DNA of 64,000 nucleotides. It comes from Symbiodinium natans. Its lineage: Eukaryota > Sar > Dinophyceae > Suessiales > Symbiodiniaceae. The stretch covers positions 268,231-332,230 of the forward strand of contig CAJNDS010002137.1 in assembly GCA_905221605.1 (NCBI GenBank), in the 5' to 3' direction. The stretch's first letter is position 1, and each line of letters starts with the position of its first letter. Below are positions 1-12,109 of the stretch, in pieces. Both the position numbers and the translations under genes were made by a program. The notes under the pieces are model-generated. The model worked only from the letters and a program-made list of their open reading frames with translations. It ran no database searches and was not told where the DNA came from.

Positions 1-1009
1 GCTTAGGGACCAGTGTTTGGAAGTTCAGGGTTTCGTGATAAGGCACAAGTTTTACAGGGTTTAGGGTTTAGGGTTTCGGGCTACTGTACCTTTCAGTGGG
101 TAGTGACGCGGGCCCATGGAGGGCCGGATATGATGCATGGGTCTTGTCCAAGCCATGAGCCCCTGACTCCCTGAAAAGGACCCCATTCATGTAGAATTGA
201 GCTACTTGTATTCAGAGTTGGAATGCCCGTTTTCAAAAAAATCCTAAACCCTCAGCCCTAAACCTTTTTTTCCATCCGGAACTCTGTCCTACCCGGCAGG
301 TGGGGAATGCACGCTCTCCATTGGGCCTGAAGGGGACAAAGGACGAGACGAGTCCTGGCGGACCTCCAAACGAGCCCAAACCCTAAACCCTATAAACACT
401 AAACCCTAAACCCTAATCCTAAAACACCTCAAGCCGTCCCCTACCGTGAAGCACGTGGGGAGCACGAACAAAACCCGAAAACCCAAAACGCTCAACCTTT
501 CCAGGGCGAAAAAACCTACGCATGGAGCGTTTTACTCCAACTTATGTCCTGATTGAAGAAGCCCCTTCAAAGGGCGGGCGGCCGTGGTATAATCACTGTG
601 AAACACGGGCCATCGAGGGACGACAATGTGGAGAGCTACCGACTGGTGCACCCCAACCTCGACGCAGCCCAAAACAGCCAACATGTTGGCAACCCCCCTC
701 CCGCCCCCCAACCCGATAGGGTTTAGGGATTAGGGTTTAGGGTTTAGGGTTTAGGGTTTAGGGTTTAGGGTTTAGGGTTTAGGGTTTAGGGCTAAGGGCT
801 CAAATCCCTGGACGACCTTTCATTTCTGCAGGCATATCATGAGGCCATTTTAATTCTGCTTTCAGCTGCATATTTTCTTACGTAAACACAGAGAGATACC
901 TATATGCCCATGTACACCCCAACTAGACTCTAAACCCTAAACCCTCAACCCTATGCCCTAAACCCTAAACCCTAAACCCTAAACCCTAACCCTAAACCCT
1001 CAAACTCCC

Positions 1010-1115
1010 TCTCCTCGCCTCCGAGCCAGGATGGGAACTCCTCCGGTGCGGGCGCCGGGCCCTCGACATGGTCAACCTTCCTCTGGTCGACCTGCTCTGA
1101 AGCAGCAGCCTTGCT
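1010..1115 (-). CDS. Candidate internal exon, unknown protein
   Basis: This unique island lies between CCCTAAA repeats on the left and TTTAGGG repeats on the right. On the minus strand it begins after a CCCTCAG acceptor and stays open to its end. The translation is charged and rich in Ala, Glu and Pro (it includes SKAAASEQVDQRKVDHVEG), like a linker. No family is recognised. The call rests on the open frame, the acceptor and the array context. Confidence 0.25.
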
Positions 1116-1980
1116 CTGAGGGCTCTTAACTTGGGTTTAGGGCTTAGGGCTTAGGGCTTGGGGTTTAGGGTTTAGGGGTTAGGGCTTAGGGTTTAGGGTT
1201 TAGGGCTACACTATTTTAAGTTTAAAGGTTAAGGTCTTGGGTTTAAGGGACCTAAACCCAAGGGCTCTAAGGCTCCAAGCGCTCTTTTTCCTTTTTCCCC
1301 TCCCTCGGTGTGGGGTTGTTAGATGTTCAACTCAACCCTTCTCCTCGCCGGTCTACTCTCGCTCATCCCTAGAGCGCCCAATTCCAGAGTGTCCCTGTAC
1401 CAGAGTGTCCCTGGAGTGCCCTGCCCCAGAGTATCTCTACCCACAAAAATTGGGAATGCTCGAAGTAAACAAAAGTTTGGGTTTAGGGTTTAGGGTTTAG
1501 GGTTTAGGGTTTAGGGTTTAGGGTTTAGGGTTTAGGGTTTAGGTTTTAGGGCCAAAAGGTTTCTTACCTTGCGTTTCGCAAGGTGTTTGGGGCCATTTTG
1601 AGCCTAAGGGGCAGCCGTGCACCCAAAAGGCCTAACGAGAGCCTTGGAGCCCTGGGAGCCATGCAATTCTGCTGTAGCCCTAAGCCCTAAACCCTAAACC
1701 CTAAACCCTAAAACCCTGGACTCAACAACGCGAGCATCCCGGCAAAGCAGAACTGAAACCCTCAAGTCTCGACATTCTGGTCGCCTTCTGAGGAGTTTAG
1801 GGTTTAGGGTTTAGGGTTTAGGGTTTAGGTTTAGGGTTTAGGGTTTAGGGCTACAGCAGAAGGGCATGTAGCCCTTCAGAGCTGACTTCAGCAGTCCAAA
1901 ACAATCCGAAAAGCCTCCGGGACCTGCACTTTGGCCGGGGGCGGGAGCATGTCCCGGAGGAACCTCCGGCAGCTCTGTTC

Positions 1981-2515
1981 GGTCGGGATAAGGGTTTAGG
2001 GGTTTAGGGGTTTAGGGGTTTAGGGGTTGAGGGTTTAGGGGTTTGGCGGTCTAGGGGTTTAGGGGGTTAGGGGTTTAGGGGTTTAGGGGTTCAGGGTTTA
2101 GGGGCTTAGGGGCTTAGGGGTTTAGGGGTTTAGGGGTTCAGGGGTTTAGGGGCTTAGGGGTTTCGGGTTTTAGGGGTTTAGGGGTTTAGGGGTTTAGAGC
2201 TCTAGGGGTTCAGGGGTTTAGGGGTTTTAGGGGTCTAGGAGTTTAGGGGTTTAGAGCTTTAGGGGTTTAGGGGGTTTAGGGGTTCAGGGGTTTAGGGGTG
2301 TAGGGGTTTAGAGCTTTAGGGGTTTAGGGGTTTTAGGGGTCTAGGGGTTTAGGGGTTTAGGTGTTTAGGGGTTTAGGGGTTTAGGGGTTTAGGGGTTCAG
2401 GGGTTTAGGGGTGTAGGGGTTTAGAGCTTTAGGGGTTTAGGGGTTTTAGGGGTCTAGGGTTTAGGGGTTTAGGGGTTTAGGGGTTTAGGGGTTTAGGGGT
2501 TTAGGGTTGAGAGGG
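1981..2515. repeat. Octamer variant array (TTTAGGGG)n
   Basis: About 530 bp in which the unit is mostly the octamer TTTAGGGG, with scattered changes (TTCAGGGG, CTTAGGGG, TTTAGAGC). Neighbouring arrays use the heptamer, so this block appears to have spread from a one-base-longer variant. The segment AGAGCTTTAGGGGTTTAGGGG recurs several times inside it, a sign of higher-order duplication. Confidence 0.85.
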
Positions 2516-4844
2516 TCTAGGGTTTAGGGGTTTACGGTTTAGGTTTGCAGGGTGTTGATGACAAAGCCACACCAGCTGGGTTTCGGGTCTGGGGTTTGGG
2601 AACCTACCCCTAGCAAAGTCACCTTGGAAGACTGGAGGGTTGCGTCGGTGTTCTCTATACGGGTGTGTGAAGAAAATAAAGAGAGTATATATATATATGT
2701 ATAGAAAGATGTACACGTACATGTATGATGCGTAACCCCAAACCCTAGACCCTAAACACCCCAGATATACACCAACCCCTAAGATGGACAGCTGGCCTGA
2801 GGACTGTCGGATGCTCCGCAGCAAAGCCCAGGGCACTGGCACCTGACCCACTTTCCTTGGGAGGAAGGGAAGCTCAAGGACAAAAAGGAGGGGCGATTCA
2901 GGGTTTAGGGTGGGGACCGTAGGGATCATGTAAGAGCTACCTAGGTACATGGGGATTGTACACGTTGAAGAAGGGGCGCAGGGTTCTTCAATCATGGGAC
3001 TCACCCTAAACCCTAAACCCTAAACCCTAAACCCTTAAACCTTAAACCTTAAACCTTAAACCCTAAACCCTAAACCCTAAACCCTAAACCCTAAACCCTA
3101 ACCCAAAACCCTAAACCCTAGTCTCCTAAGGTGGTACCTTTGGGTTTGGGGACCCTTTTCAGGATCCTCTCAGGGAATAGACGGGCCATACTGGGAGAAT
3201 GCTACGGGAACCTCTTAGGCGTACATCCTTAGGGCTTGGGGTTTAGGGTTTAGGGTTTAGGGTTCGAGGGGTCGCACGATTCAGGACTACAGGGAAGGGA
3301 CCCTTACAAGGGACCTCAGGGGTAATGCAGTGGCTACTTAGGTATATAGAGGCCATGGGGTTATACAGGGGGAAAGGGAAACCAGCCTAAACCCTCAACC
3401 CTAAACCCTACACCCTAAGCCCAAACCGTTCTCCATGTGCCTAGACCCCAAACATCCGTAAACCCTTTAGGGTTTCGGACTACCATGCAGCAGGCGTCAG
3501 GACCGTTTAGGGTTGAGGACCTTGTTTGCGGGTTTAGGTTGTAGGGTTTAGGGGGTAGGGTGTAGGGTTTAGGGTTTAGGTTGAGGGTTTAGGGTTTGAG
3601 GTTTCGGGTTTAGGGTTTCGAAAACACACTCGAAACCCCAAATGGAGCTTTTGAGGAACGGTCCTGGAGTTTGAGGATCCAGGGCATGAGACTTCTAGGA
3701 GAATTCTCTGCGTACTCGAAGCTGGGCAAGGTTTAAGAACCTCTGTCTCCCTACTTCTGAAGGTGATTTTTGTGTCTTGGCACACGTAGGGTGCTTAGGG
3801 TGCTTTGGGTGCTTAGGGTTTAGGGACCCTAAACCCCAAACCCTAAACCCCAAACCCCTAGGCTCAGCTCGCTTTTTCGCCTCGGTCACGCAAGGTCCTG
3901 TAGGACGCGCTCGCCTTTTTGTGTTCAAATCAATTGCGGAGCGCCACCCCGCATTTCTGGGGGTTTAGGACCGATTTCTTTCGGACTGACACCACCTTGT
4001 TGCTGGTTGCTTTGCCTTGTGTGGGTTTAGGATTTAGGGTTTGGGGTTTCGGGTTTATCGGGTTTAGGGTTTAGGGCTTCCTGGTAACTCAGCTTCAATC
4101 TTCTTAACAGTGGCCCAGTTTTTCAATCAATGGCACCCGCTGTTCGAGGTCCCTTGGCTCGCCATTTCTGGACTGGATGGCCTCGACACACGACACTATA
4201 AGCGCACACCCCTCGTCAACAAAAAACAAACGCTGAGTTCTAAACCCTAAACCCTATAAACCCTAAACCCTAAACCCTAAACTCATCAACCCCACAAGCC
4301 CTAGCACATGGCGCATTCAGCTTGAATGGGTAGTTTTGGTGCAGCATCCATTGAAAAAGTAAAAAGCGAAAAGGGGGGGGGGGCTTGTATTGGTAACTGT
4401 TTGAGCGTTCGAATTTTCTACTTACTTCTCCAATAACCAAGGAATGAAAAAGGTAAGCTTTCCTCCTACAAAATTGCGAAAACCCAAAAGTCTCAAGTTC
4501 GCTTATTGGCAAAGCAAGTTCCACCTCTACATTATGACATTCCCTACGTACTAACCACACAAAATGTCCAGTTCACATATTGGCAAATAAAGTCTAAGCC
4601 AGAGGGCCTTCAAGTACGGGGGCGAAAGCTACGTGCAGGACGCAGCGAGCATTTTCGAAGAGATTTGCGCGGGTTGTGAAGGCCAGGCGCTCCGAACCCC
4701 AAACCCCTAAAAGGTTTTAAGGGGTCTTCGGGGGTTTTCAGGGGTTTCAAAGGGGTGTTTTGAGGGGTCTTCAGGGGTTTTGAGATTTTTTAGAGGTCTT
4801 CGAGGTTCTTAAGGGGTTTTAAGGGTCTAGGTACGACAACATTC

Positions 4845-4945
4845 TACAACCCGCGATGCTCAGATGGCTAGAGCCACAAGCTGACTCCAGATTTCCCGCT
4901 GAAGCTCCAAGGAAGCTCTCTAGCGAGAGAAGACTGCCGCAGCAC
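4845..4945 (-). CDS. Candidate TPR-like exon (weak)
   Basis: The minus strand of this island, directly left of a TTTAGGG array, is open and contains GNLESACGSSHLSIAG. That resembles the second helix of a TPR (G-N/D-L-x-x-A-x-x-x-x-x-x-L-A). It is weaker than the TPR exons at 36-55 kb, and splice sites are not clear. Confidence 0.2.
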
Positions 4946-5628
4946 AAAGGGCTTTTAGGGTTTAGGGTTTAGGGTTTAGGGTTTAGGGTTTAGGGTTTAG
5001 GGTTTAGGGCGGGTATGTTCTCTATGTAGGGGCGAGCTCGAGTGGAGCCGTGGCAGGGCTCCTCAGGGCGCCGCGTGCATCTGACGGAGCTCAAGCTCAA
5101 GCAAGTCCAGGTGCTTGATGGGATAGTCCTTTTTGGCTTTGGGGTTTAGGGTTTAGGGTTTAGGGTTTAGGGCTTAGGGGTTTAAGGTTTAGGGTTTAGG
5201 GTTTCCAACACCTTCAACCCTAAGAAGCACAACCAAAGCAACCAGGGAAAAGATGCAAGATTCAAAGGTCCGATCTGTAGTTGGTGTTGCACACGGTATA
5301 CCGTCCTGTGGCTTGTGTGTCGTGCTGGTGCTTGCAGTTCTTCATAATGTTCTTACTGTATTTATGCTTCTTCTCATTCTGGACGTGGTGAGACAAATGA
5401 TGAGTCTACTTTCAAGTCCAAGCCCTTCCTTGAGACCCGAAATCCTGAGACGCGCAAGCCGAACTCCGTAGACACAAAACCGACGTCTCAAAACTTCTCC
5501 TCTGCCCCCCACCCTTGTGGCACCGGTTGAAATCACAGGGTTGGCAATTGCTTTCCCTAAACCCTAAACCCTAAACCCTAAACCCTAAACCCTAAACCCT
5601 AAACCCTAAACCCTAAACCCTAAACCCT

Positions 5629-5708
5629 AATCTTGGGATGTCCAAGACTCGGCCACTTCCGAAGCAGGAAAAGCAGCTGCCTCAGCCCAAGCACCGAACC
5701 AAAACAGC
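5629..5708 (-). CDS. Candidate C-terminal exon, TMEM184-like
   Basis: Minus-strand frame AEAAAFPASEVAESWTSQD followed by a stop. The Ala-Phe-Pro patch recalls the conserved Tyr-Ala-Phe that follows the last membrane helix of this family. The match is short. The island lies between CCCTAAA (left) and TTTAGGG (right) arrays. Confidence 0.25.
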
Positions 5709-8488
5709 GTTTAGGGTTTAGGGTTTAGGGTTTAGGGTTTAGGGTTTAAGGTTTAGGGTTTAGGGTTTCGGGTGGTGTAGGGGGATTCGCACGGTCGGCC
5801 CCTATCCCTCTTCAAAGGCTGAATTTTACTTCGGAAAGAAAGACATGAACCCTAACCATAAACCCCAAACCCTACACCCTAAGTGCTAAACCCTACAAAC
5901 CCTAAACCCTGCCCAACTTCAAACACCGGAAACTAAAGATGCTCCTGCCGCCGAGCTACAATGAGAATAGACATCACGACTGTCTCCTTGGCGCCGGAAT
6001 CTCAGGTCTCCCCAAACACTAAACACAAACCCTAAACTCTCGCTAGGGGGGGGCTCATCTCCATCGACGAGCTGCAAGAAGCGTAGCGAAGGTCTTCCAA
6101 AAATGTATCAGCCGCATTTTGTCCTCAGGGCGCGAGCCGAACCTTGACCTCCCTAAACCCTAAACGACCAGAGCCCTAGACCCTAGACCCTAAACGCTGC
6201 ACCCAAAACCCTCTTTTGCATCCGGGCTCTAAACCCCAAACCCCAAAAACCCTAAAAACCCTACAAACCCTAAAAAACCCTAAAAACCCAAGAAAAAAAA
6301 CCAAAAAAAAACAAAAAACAAAATGACCCAAAACCCAAAACCCTCCCTAAACCCTGTCCTCAGGGTGGGCAGGGTCCACCCAGCAGTTCTTCTCCGGGGC
6401 CAGATACGGAACGATGTGGCCAAGCAGCTGCCCCTGAAGAAGAGTCAGGCCCACCATGGCCTGACAGGAGGTGTAGGGTTTAGGGTTTAGGGTTTAGGGT
6501 TTAGGGTTTAGGGCTTCTGGTTTAGGGTTTAGGGGTACGAGTATCCCCACAAGAAAACCCAAAATGTACGTTCACCAGTATACGGAGCCCTATATACACT
6601 CACCAATAATATATAACATAATCCCTGCTTCACATGGGTGTCCTCGCTCACTCTCGCACTCGGACAAACCAGGCTCTAGGCACTCGGTCAATGGTCACTG
6701 ACGCGGAGCCATGGTAGGCTCGGGTAAGTGTTGTAAGGTTTCGGGTTTCAAGGGCCTAAACGCTAAACCCTAAACCCTAAACCCTAGACCCTAAACCCTA
6801 AACCCTAAACCCTAAACCCCAGACCCTAAACCCTAAACCCTAAACCTCCCGCATAGCCGGCCAGACCGCAAAGAAGGGTGAATGTCTACTGTTCTTGGTG
6901 GGAAAAAGCTTCTTCATCAACCGATCCTTGACTCTTTTATCGCCTAAACCCTAAACCCTAAACCAGAAGCCCTAAACCCTAAACCCTAAACCCTAAACCC
7001 TAAACCCTAAACCCTAAACCCTAAACCCCCAAACCCCCAAACCCCAAAAACCCTGAAGCTTAGGACTCCTATGATACAATGGAGCCTTATCCTAAGCGGG
7101 GGCCCCGATGATAACTGGCCATGAACCTTCACGGAGGGGTCTTCAGGTCGCCTGTATTGGGGCTTAGGGTTTAGGGTTTGGGGTTTAGGGTTTAGGGTTT
7201 CGGGTTTGGGGTTTGGGGTTTAGGGTTTACGGTTTGGGGTTTAGGGTGTAGGGTTTAGGGTTTAGGGATTCGGACACCTTCACAGAGACGAACTTCTTGG
7301 TGGTGTTCCAGCCATGGAGTAAGTCGTGGGTTGCCGCATACATCACGAAGAGCCCATACATCCTTGGGCAGCCCAGTAGCCATCTTATAATTAAGGGTAC
7401 CCTTCTTTGGGGGGTTGGTTACTTTACCCTGAGCCCTAAACCCTAAACCCTAAACCCTCAACCCGAATCCCAGAAGGCCTAAAAACCCTAAAAGGGGTAC
7501 CACTGGGCTACAAAGCGGCGCCAACAGGCCGGAGACCTTCAAGATCGTGTCGGCAAAGGCGTCTATTTGCCACCCCGGCTCCAAGGTAAGTCGGGCCCAC
7601 ATGAAGTAGGCATTTACCTTAGGTATAGGGTTTAGGGTTTAGGGTTTAGGGTTTAGGGTTTGATTTGCCTTACGCTTCTCTCAGGTCCAAAGATTCGAGT
7701 TTAGGGTTTAGGGTTGGGGGTTTCCTACAACGAGGGGGCCCTAGCAGGGCACCCCTAGTATCGGAAACCCCCATGTGCCATAGAGCTTTGGTACCTAGTC
7801 TCTACATTCAGAAACGAGGCTGGAGACGAGAGCCCCTAAACTTTCCTACGCCCTAAACCCTAAACAACCCTAAACCCTAAACCCTAAACTTTAAACCCTA
7901 AACCCTAAACCCTACAAACCTCTCCAGGCGCCCGAGCCAAGTCGCAAAGACCTGTACGATGACATACTGCCTCACCAGCCGCGAAACCCAAAGTAACTGC
8001 CTCGCCGTAAGGTGGTGGGGCTGCACGAGGCCTTAGTTGTCCAGTCCAGTACCTAGGGAAGCTTAAGGGTCAACCTTTGGGAATATACATGGATTCTATT
8101 GCCCAAAAAGGTTAAAGGTTACCTACTCTGCAACTAAGAGGCATTTGAAGCAGCATCCGAAAGGCGGCACGGCAAAGTACTTCTGGGGCCCATACTTCCT
8201 TACAGCTTTTGCAGCTTCCCCAATTCCTTCCAGCTCAAATCCTGTTTTTTTAGGCATGCGGCAGCATGGCCCTTTAAAAAAAAGACGATGCCGTACCCAA
8301 AAGAGTGTCTACTCATGTGAAGCCACGGATCCGAAGTGTCTGGATAACACCGTGGCTACCTGCGAGCCGGGCTGACCGCGAGGAAGATGCCTCGTCCTCC
8401 ACACTTTCACTTTCACCCTGCCTCGTGGCCTCCACAGTAACGAGCATGAAGAGGACGACCACGAAGGAGTAGAGGGCAAAGGCCTCAC
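5629..8488 (-). CDS. Possible TMEM184/OST-alpha-like gene (exon set)
   Basis: Islands at 8360-8488, 7921-8031, 7510-7617, 6362-6460 and 5629-5708 read in order on the minus strand and look like one protein. By eye they follow the TMEM184/organic-solute-transporter-alpha fold: EAFALYSF against the conserved Tyr-Glu-Ala-Tyr helix, then RQYVIVQVFATWL against the G-x-x-Q-Y-V helix, then VNAYFMW, then VGLTLLQGQLLGHIV against the F-W-Q-G helix, and an Ala-Phe-Pro C-terminal patch. Proteins of this family have seven membrane segments and are linked to solute export or regulation. Introns consist of telomere-type repeats and foldback DNA. Start codon, N-terminal exons and the exon around 6.05-6.13 kb are not resolved. 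The call is an inference from short motifs; a different membrane protein remains possible. Confidence 0.35.
6362..6460 (-). CDS. Exon, TMEM184-like (WQG helix)
   Basis: After the acceptor CTGTCAG|G the frame reads AMVGLTLLQGQLLGHIVPYL and continues open to CCCTAAA repeats. The Q-G-x-L core and following basic/Trp segment resemble the family's F-x-Q-G helix. TTTAGGG repeats lie on the right and CCCTAAA on the left. Confidence 0.35.
7364..7512. mobile_element. Foldback element, family shared with 51.7 kb
   Basis: The left end carries GCAGCCCAGTAGCC and the right end carries GGTACCACTGGGCTAC, an imperfect inverted pair. The internal text (GGGTACCCTTCTTTGGGG, then GGTTGGTTACTTTACCC) closely matches the element at 51678-51789. 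Heptamer repeats occur inside this copy. It has no coding capacity. It is probably a non-autonomous TIR element or an introner; a target duplication was not identified. Confidence 0.55.
7510..7617 (-). CDS. Exon, TMEM184-like (NAY helix)
   Basis: Open minus-strand frame after CCTAAG|G. It starts VNAYFMWARLTLEPGWQIDA and continues with a hydrophobic stretch ending in LLAPL, similar to the Asn-Ala-Tyr helix and the following Leu-x-Pro-(F/Y) turn of the family. It directly abuts the end of a foldback element (7364-7512). Confidence 0.3.
7921..8031 (-). CDS. Exon, TMEM184-like (QYV helix)
   Basis: Open minus-strand frame after the acceptor ACTAAG|G. It encodes RLVRQYVIVQVFATWLGRL, which resembles the conserved helix where a Gln-Tyr-Val motif precedes a long hydrophobic run. 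Left-hand repeats are CCCTAAA type, as for other islands. Confidence 0.35.
8360..8488 (-). CDS. Exon, TMEM184-like (YEAY-type helix)
   Basis: It begins after an acceptor CCTTTCAG that directly follows CCCTAAACC repeats (minus sense). It encodes EAFALYSFVVVLFMLVTVEA, a hydrophobic helix, then an acidic/Ser-rich stretch. It ends at GCAG|GTAGCC, a plausible GT donor. This is the best-supported exon of the set because both splice sites are visible. Confidence 0.4.
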
Positions 8489-9529
8489 CTGAAAGGTTTA
8501 GGGTTTAGGGTTTAGGGTTTAGGGTTTAGGGTTTAGGGTTTAGGGTTTAGGGTTTAGGGTTTAGGGTACGAACACTCAATTTCAGACACCCCTAGATGCC
8601 CTCAAAACCCTGGGGGGGTTGCCATACTCCCCTTCGAACCTTGATAAAGATACAATTTTGATCTCCCCTTGGGTTTTAACTAATGAAGTACAAAGAATAA
8701 TTCCTTAGGGGCTATAGGTTTATTCGTGTTTCTGGCATGGGGGTCTCCAAGTTGGCCGTTAAGCGCCTTGGCCCATGAAAAGCTCAGCCAAGGGCGTCGC
8801 CAAGGGGGTGAAGAGCGTGGCCCAGGAGAGAAGGGCCCAAATGGTTGGAAAGGCAAGCATGCCGTGGTACGACGTCCGAAGCCTCTGTCATGGGCTGAGA
8901 CTTGGGTGTTGTTTTTGTCTGGCCAGTGTCTCGCAACAACAAAGAGACAGCACAAGAGACTCCAAACACAAGTACCTTATAAACCCCGAACCCTGAACCC
9001 TGAACCCTAAACCCTAAACCCTAACCCCTAAACCCTAAACCCCTAAACCCTAAACCCCAAACCCTAAACCCAATCCACCCATGCCAAGAAGCAGGCAAAG
9101 TGGTCTGGCATCCAATGATCGCGAGTGACGAATACACAAAGTCATAGTGACCACCAAAGCCAGGGAGCCTCTGCTGCTAGGAGCTTCAGGGTACGTATAA
9201 GCCCGCGAAGTCCTGTAAGTAGGTTATAGGGTTTAGGGTTTAGGGTTTTTACTTGATGGGTACATTTTGGTACCCCAATTACAGCTGTACTTCTGAGCTC
9301 CCCCCTTAAACCGTGCATGCTCTTTCGACTCACTGCGCAGACCCTAAGCCAACTCGACAAAGGAGCCGATGGTGGTGGCACTTAGGAAAGCGCTGGGGCT
9401 TTCCTCCACGCAGCGAGCCACGTACTTCGGCATTCGGAAATACTCGCGCCTTGCCCATTGCTCGGCCATGCTTTCCGCCATCGCGACTTGAAAAACCCCT
9501 TTCAAAACTTGAGCCCTAACTCCTAAGAC

Positions 9530-9715
9530 GCCACCCGAATCGAGGAAACCGATAGAAAGTGCGTGGTATCATGATCGGCTCTGCCACGATTACCCTGGTA
9601 AAGCCACTGGAAACCCGTGCTTGAGAGAAGACGGCGTGGAGATCGTAAACCCTCACCCATGCCCGAGGAGCCCAGCAACCATGTGATCAAGAACGCGTCC
9701 CCTGGTTTCTGCTGC
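9530..9715 (-). other. Open island, possible exon, unknown
   Basis: The minus strand from the TTTCGGG/TTTAGGG array at 9716 reads open for more than 150 bases and includes DAFLITWLLGSSGMGEG. No family is recognised and no donor is obvious. The neighbouring 8570-9500 holds no gene that I can support. Confidence 0.15.
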
Positions 9716-10050
9716 TGGTTTCGGGTTTCGGGTTTCGGGTTTAGGGTTTAGGGTTTAAGGTTAGGGTTTTTAGTTTAAGGTGTAGGGTGTAGGGTTTGGG
9801 GTTTAGGGTATAAGGGTTCATGGGTTGCTAAACAAAAGGAGCCATCGGCAAATCAAAAAAAAGGGCACAGCTGGTCGCTTCCCAGCGTGCTAGCAATGAA
9901 ACTGGAACATCTTCTTGAGTGTGATGCATGGGCTCTGTAGACCCCAAAAACAAACTTTCAAGCGCCGAAAACCCTAAACCCTAAACCCTACACCCTACAC
10001 CCCTAACCCCTAAACCCTAAACCCTAAACCCTAAACCCTAAACCCTCAAC

Positions 10051-10100
10051 CTCAAGGCCCGAGTCTCATGGAGGATGTCGGCCCGAGCCTCTGCCAAGGC
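10051..10100 (-). CDS. Candidate TPR-like exon (weak)
   Basis: After the acceptor TTTCCAG|G the minus strand reads ALAEARADILHETRALRLR, a helix pattern like the second helix of a TPR. It lies between a CCCTAAA array (9969-10050) and a TTTAGGG array (10156 onward), the same context as the stronger exons. Confidence 0.25.
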
Positions 10101-11524
10101 CTGGAAATCGCACCAAAAGGCCGGGGGTTCTCTGGCTTCTTACTACCCACCGTCTGGGGTTTAGGGTTTAGGGTTTAGGGTTTGGGGTTTAGGGTTTAGG
10201 GTTTAGGGTTTAGGGTTGCAAATTAAGGTTCTCTTGCTTCTAGGGGAAGTTATATCACGGGTTCCCCTACTACCCCCCTCCAGGGTTTAGGCTACAGGGC
10301 ACGGTTTAGGATTACAAAAATATATTTACATGGCCCCTTCATATGGTCCCTCTACCTTTCTTTAAAGGCTTCTGAGGTCCTAACCCCTAGACCCTAAACC
10401 CTAAACCCTACTGACGAGCCCAGTTCTAAGGGTATTTACATGGTTCCTTTTCCTAGTGCAAAGGGGTTCTGAAGTATGGGCCCTGTAGGTATATTTGGGG
10501 TATAAAAGCGTTCCCCAATAAAGGGCCCATAATAAGGTATCAACCCGAAGCCCTATACACCCTAGTTTACGCCCTAAACCGTAAGTGCTTCTTGTCTTGG
10601 GGTATATAAGGGTTCCCCAATTGAGGGCCTACCGTAAGGGACCATGTAACTACCAAGACTTGCTGGGCACCCTGTGAGGCTTTAGCCCTTTACCCCTCAC
10701 ACCCTGGCCTTGGGCCCTAAAGCAACCCTTCAAGGGCTTTAGGGGTTAGGGTTTATGGTCCATGTACCTTTAGGGACAAGTTTTTATCTCCGCCACAAGA
10801 GACCTCCTGCAACGTAATAAACGTGGTCGCTCATGTGCCTTTGCTTCTCTCTCTGTCTCTCGCCCCTTCCCCTCCCAAAATAAAAATTGATGAGTAGAAA
10901 TAAGAAGAAATAAACAAGACTTCAAGAGGTTCTGTAGGATTAGGTTCTACTTTCCTAGCAGGGAATTCGGGAAAGGGGAACCCTCGCTGTTTAACTCCTC
11001 TAGGGTCCATGAGGTATAGGAACCCCTAAACTCCGTTTCCACCTCCTCCCCCCCCTCCCCCCCGACCCGTGCCTGACAAAGCTCGAGGTCACCAGCGCAG
11101 GCGGCCTGAAAGGTGCCACGTACCAAGGCCGGCCCCTGTACCCGCCAAGAACCCTTCTCCCTAAACCTAAAACCCCCGCTTTCCCCATCCCCCGAAACCC
11201 GAAACCTCTGTCCTGAACCCTATGAACAAAAAACCCTTATATGGCCATTTCCCAATATGGGGGGGGGGGGGGGTACCCTAATATACCCCCGAACCAAATA
11301 CTAGAATCCTTATCATAAGGCGAGGAGACGCGGACTGCTGGGATTAACCCTAAAGCTCAGGGTTTGGGGTTGAGGGTAATCCTGTACCCTGCACCATTTT
11401 GCGTCCAGGCCTATGCGAACAGTTTACCCTAAACCCCTGAAACCCTAGAACAAACCCTAAACCCTTACTAAACCCTAAACCCTAAACCCTAAATCCTAAA
11501 CCCTAAACCCTAAACCCTAACCTA

Positions 11525-11605
11525 CCTAAGACCCTCAAACAACGCCTCCATCAACGGGGTCTCGCCCTGAGAGTCCTGCCAGTTCCTCGGCCCCGGGGCT
11601 GAAGT
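11525..11605 (-). CDS. Candidate exon, ankyrin-like motif
   Basis: The minus strand begins after CTTCAG and one frame contains WQDSQGETPLMEALFEG. That is an ankyrin-type D-x-x-G-x-T-P-L-M-x-A consensus. A single motif cannot prove an ankyrin repeat, and a degenerate TPR is possible. It is flanked by CCCTAAA (left) and TTTAGGG (right). Confidence 0.25.
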
Positions 11606-11804
11606 AGGGTTTAGGGTTTAGGGTTTGGGGTTTAGGGTTTAGGGTTTGGGTTTAGGGTTTAGGGCTCAGGGCTCAGGGCTCAGGGTTCAGGGTTCAGGGT
11701 TTAGGGCTTCGGGCTTGGGGTTCAGGGTTCAGGGTTTAGGGTTTCGGGTGTTGGCCCGCAAGAGACCCGCAGTGTCGTTGGGGTCTGTCGGGCTTTGTTT
11801 CGGG

Positions 11805-11847
11805 TAGCGGCCATGCTTTGTCAAGTTCAAACAAAGCATGGCCGCTA
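11805..11847. repeat. Perfect 17-bp inverted repeat (hairpin)
   Basis: TAGCGGCCATGCTTTGT at 11805-11821 and its exact complement at 11831-11847 are separated by a 9-base loop. It sits between two heptamer tracts. There is no T-run, so it does not look like a terminator. Its function is unknown. Confidence 0.8.
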
Positions 11848-12109
11848 AACCCTAAACCGTAACGCTAAACATATTTCTAGGCCTTCAGCGGCTGTGGGCG
11901 TTGTAAGGTTGCGGATTCACTTTTTCTAGACCACAGAGTAACCTAGTAAGAAAAGAGGACGCCCCTCTTGGCTTAAAAGGGATTACAAGGGAACCAAAAT
12001 GCCATAAAGAGCCCACTCTGGGTCCTCGTTTTCTTACACCCCTCAACCCGAGGCTTGTGTAGGGGGGTCAGGGTTTAGGGTTTCGGGTTTAGGGTTTAGG
12101 GATAGGGGT

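Noticed and set aside
1-1000. True chromosome end
   Set aside because: Heptamer arrays are short, in both orientations and spread over the whole window, so they are interstitial.
1585-1612. Dinoflagellate spliced-leader relic (GGCCATTTTGAGCCTAAG)
   Set aside because: It shares CCATTTTG with the leader, but the rest differs (GAGCC in place of GCTCAAG). The match is too short to claim.
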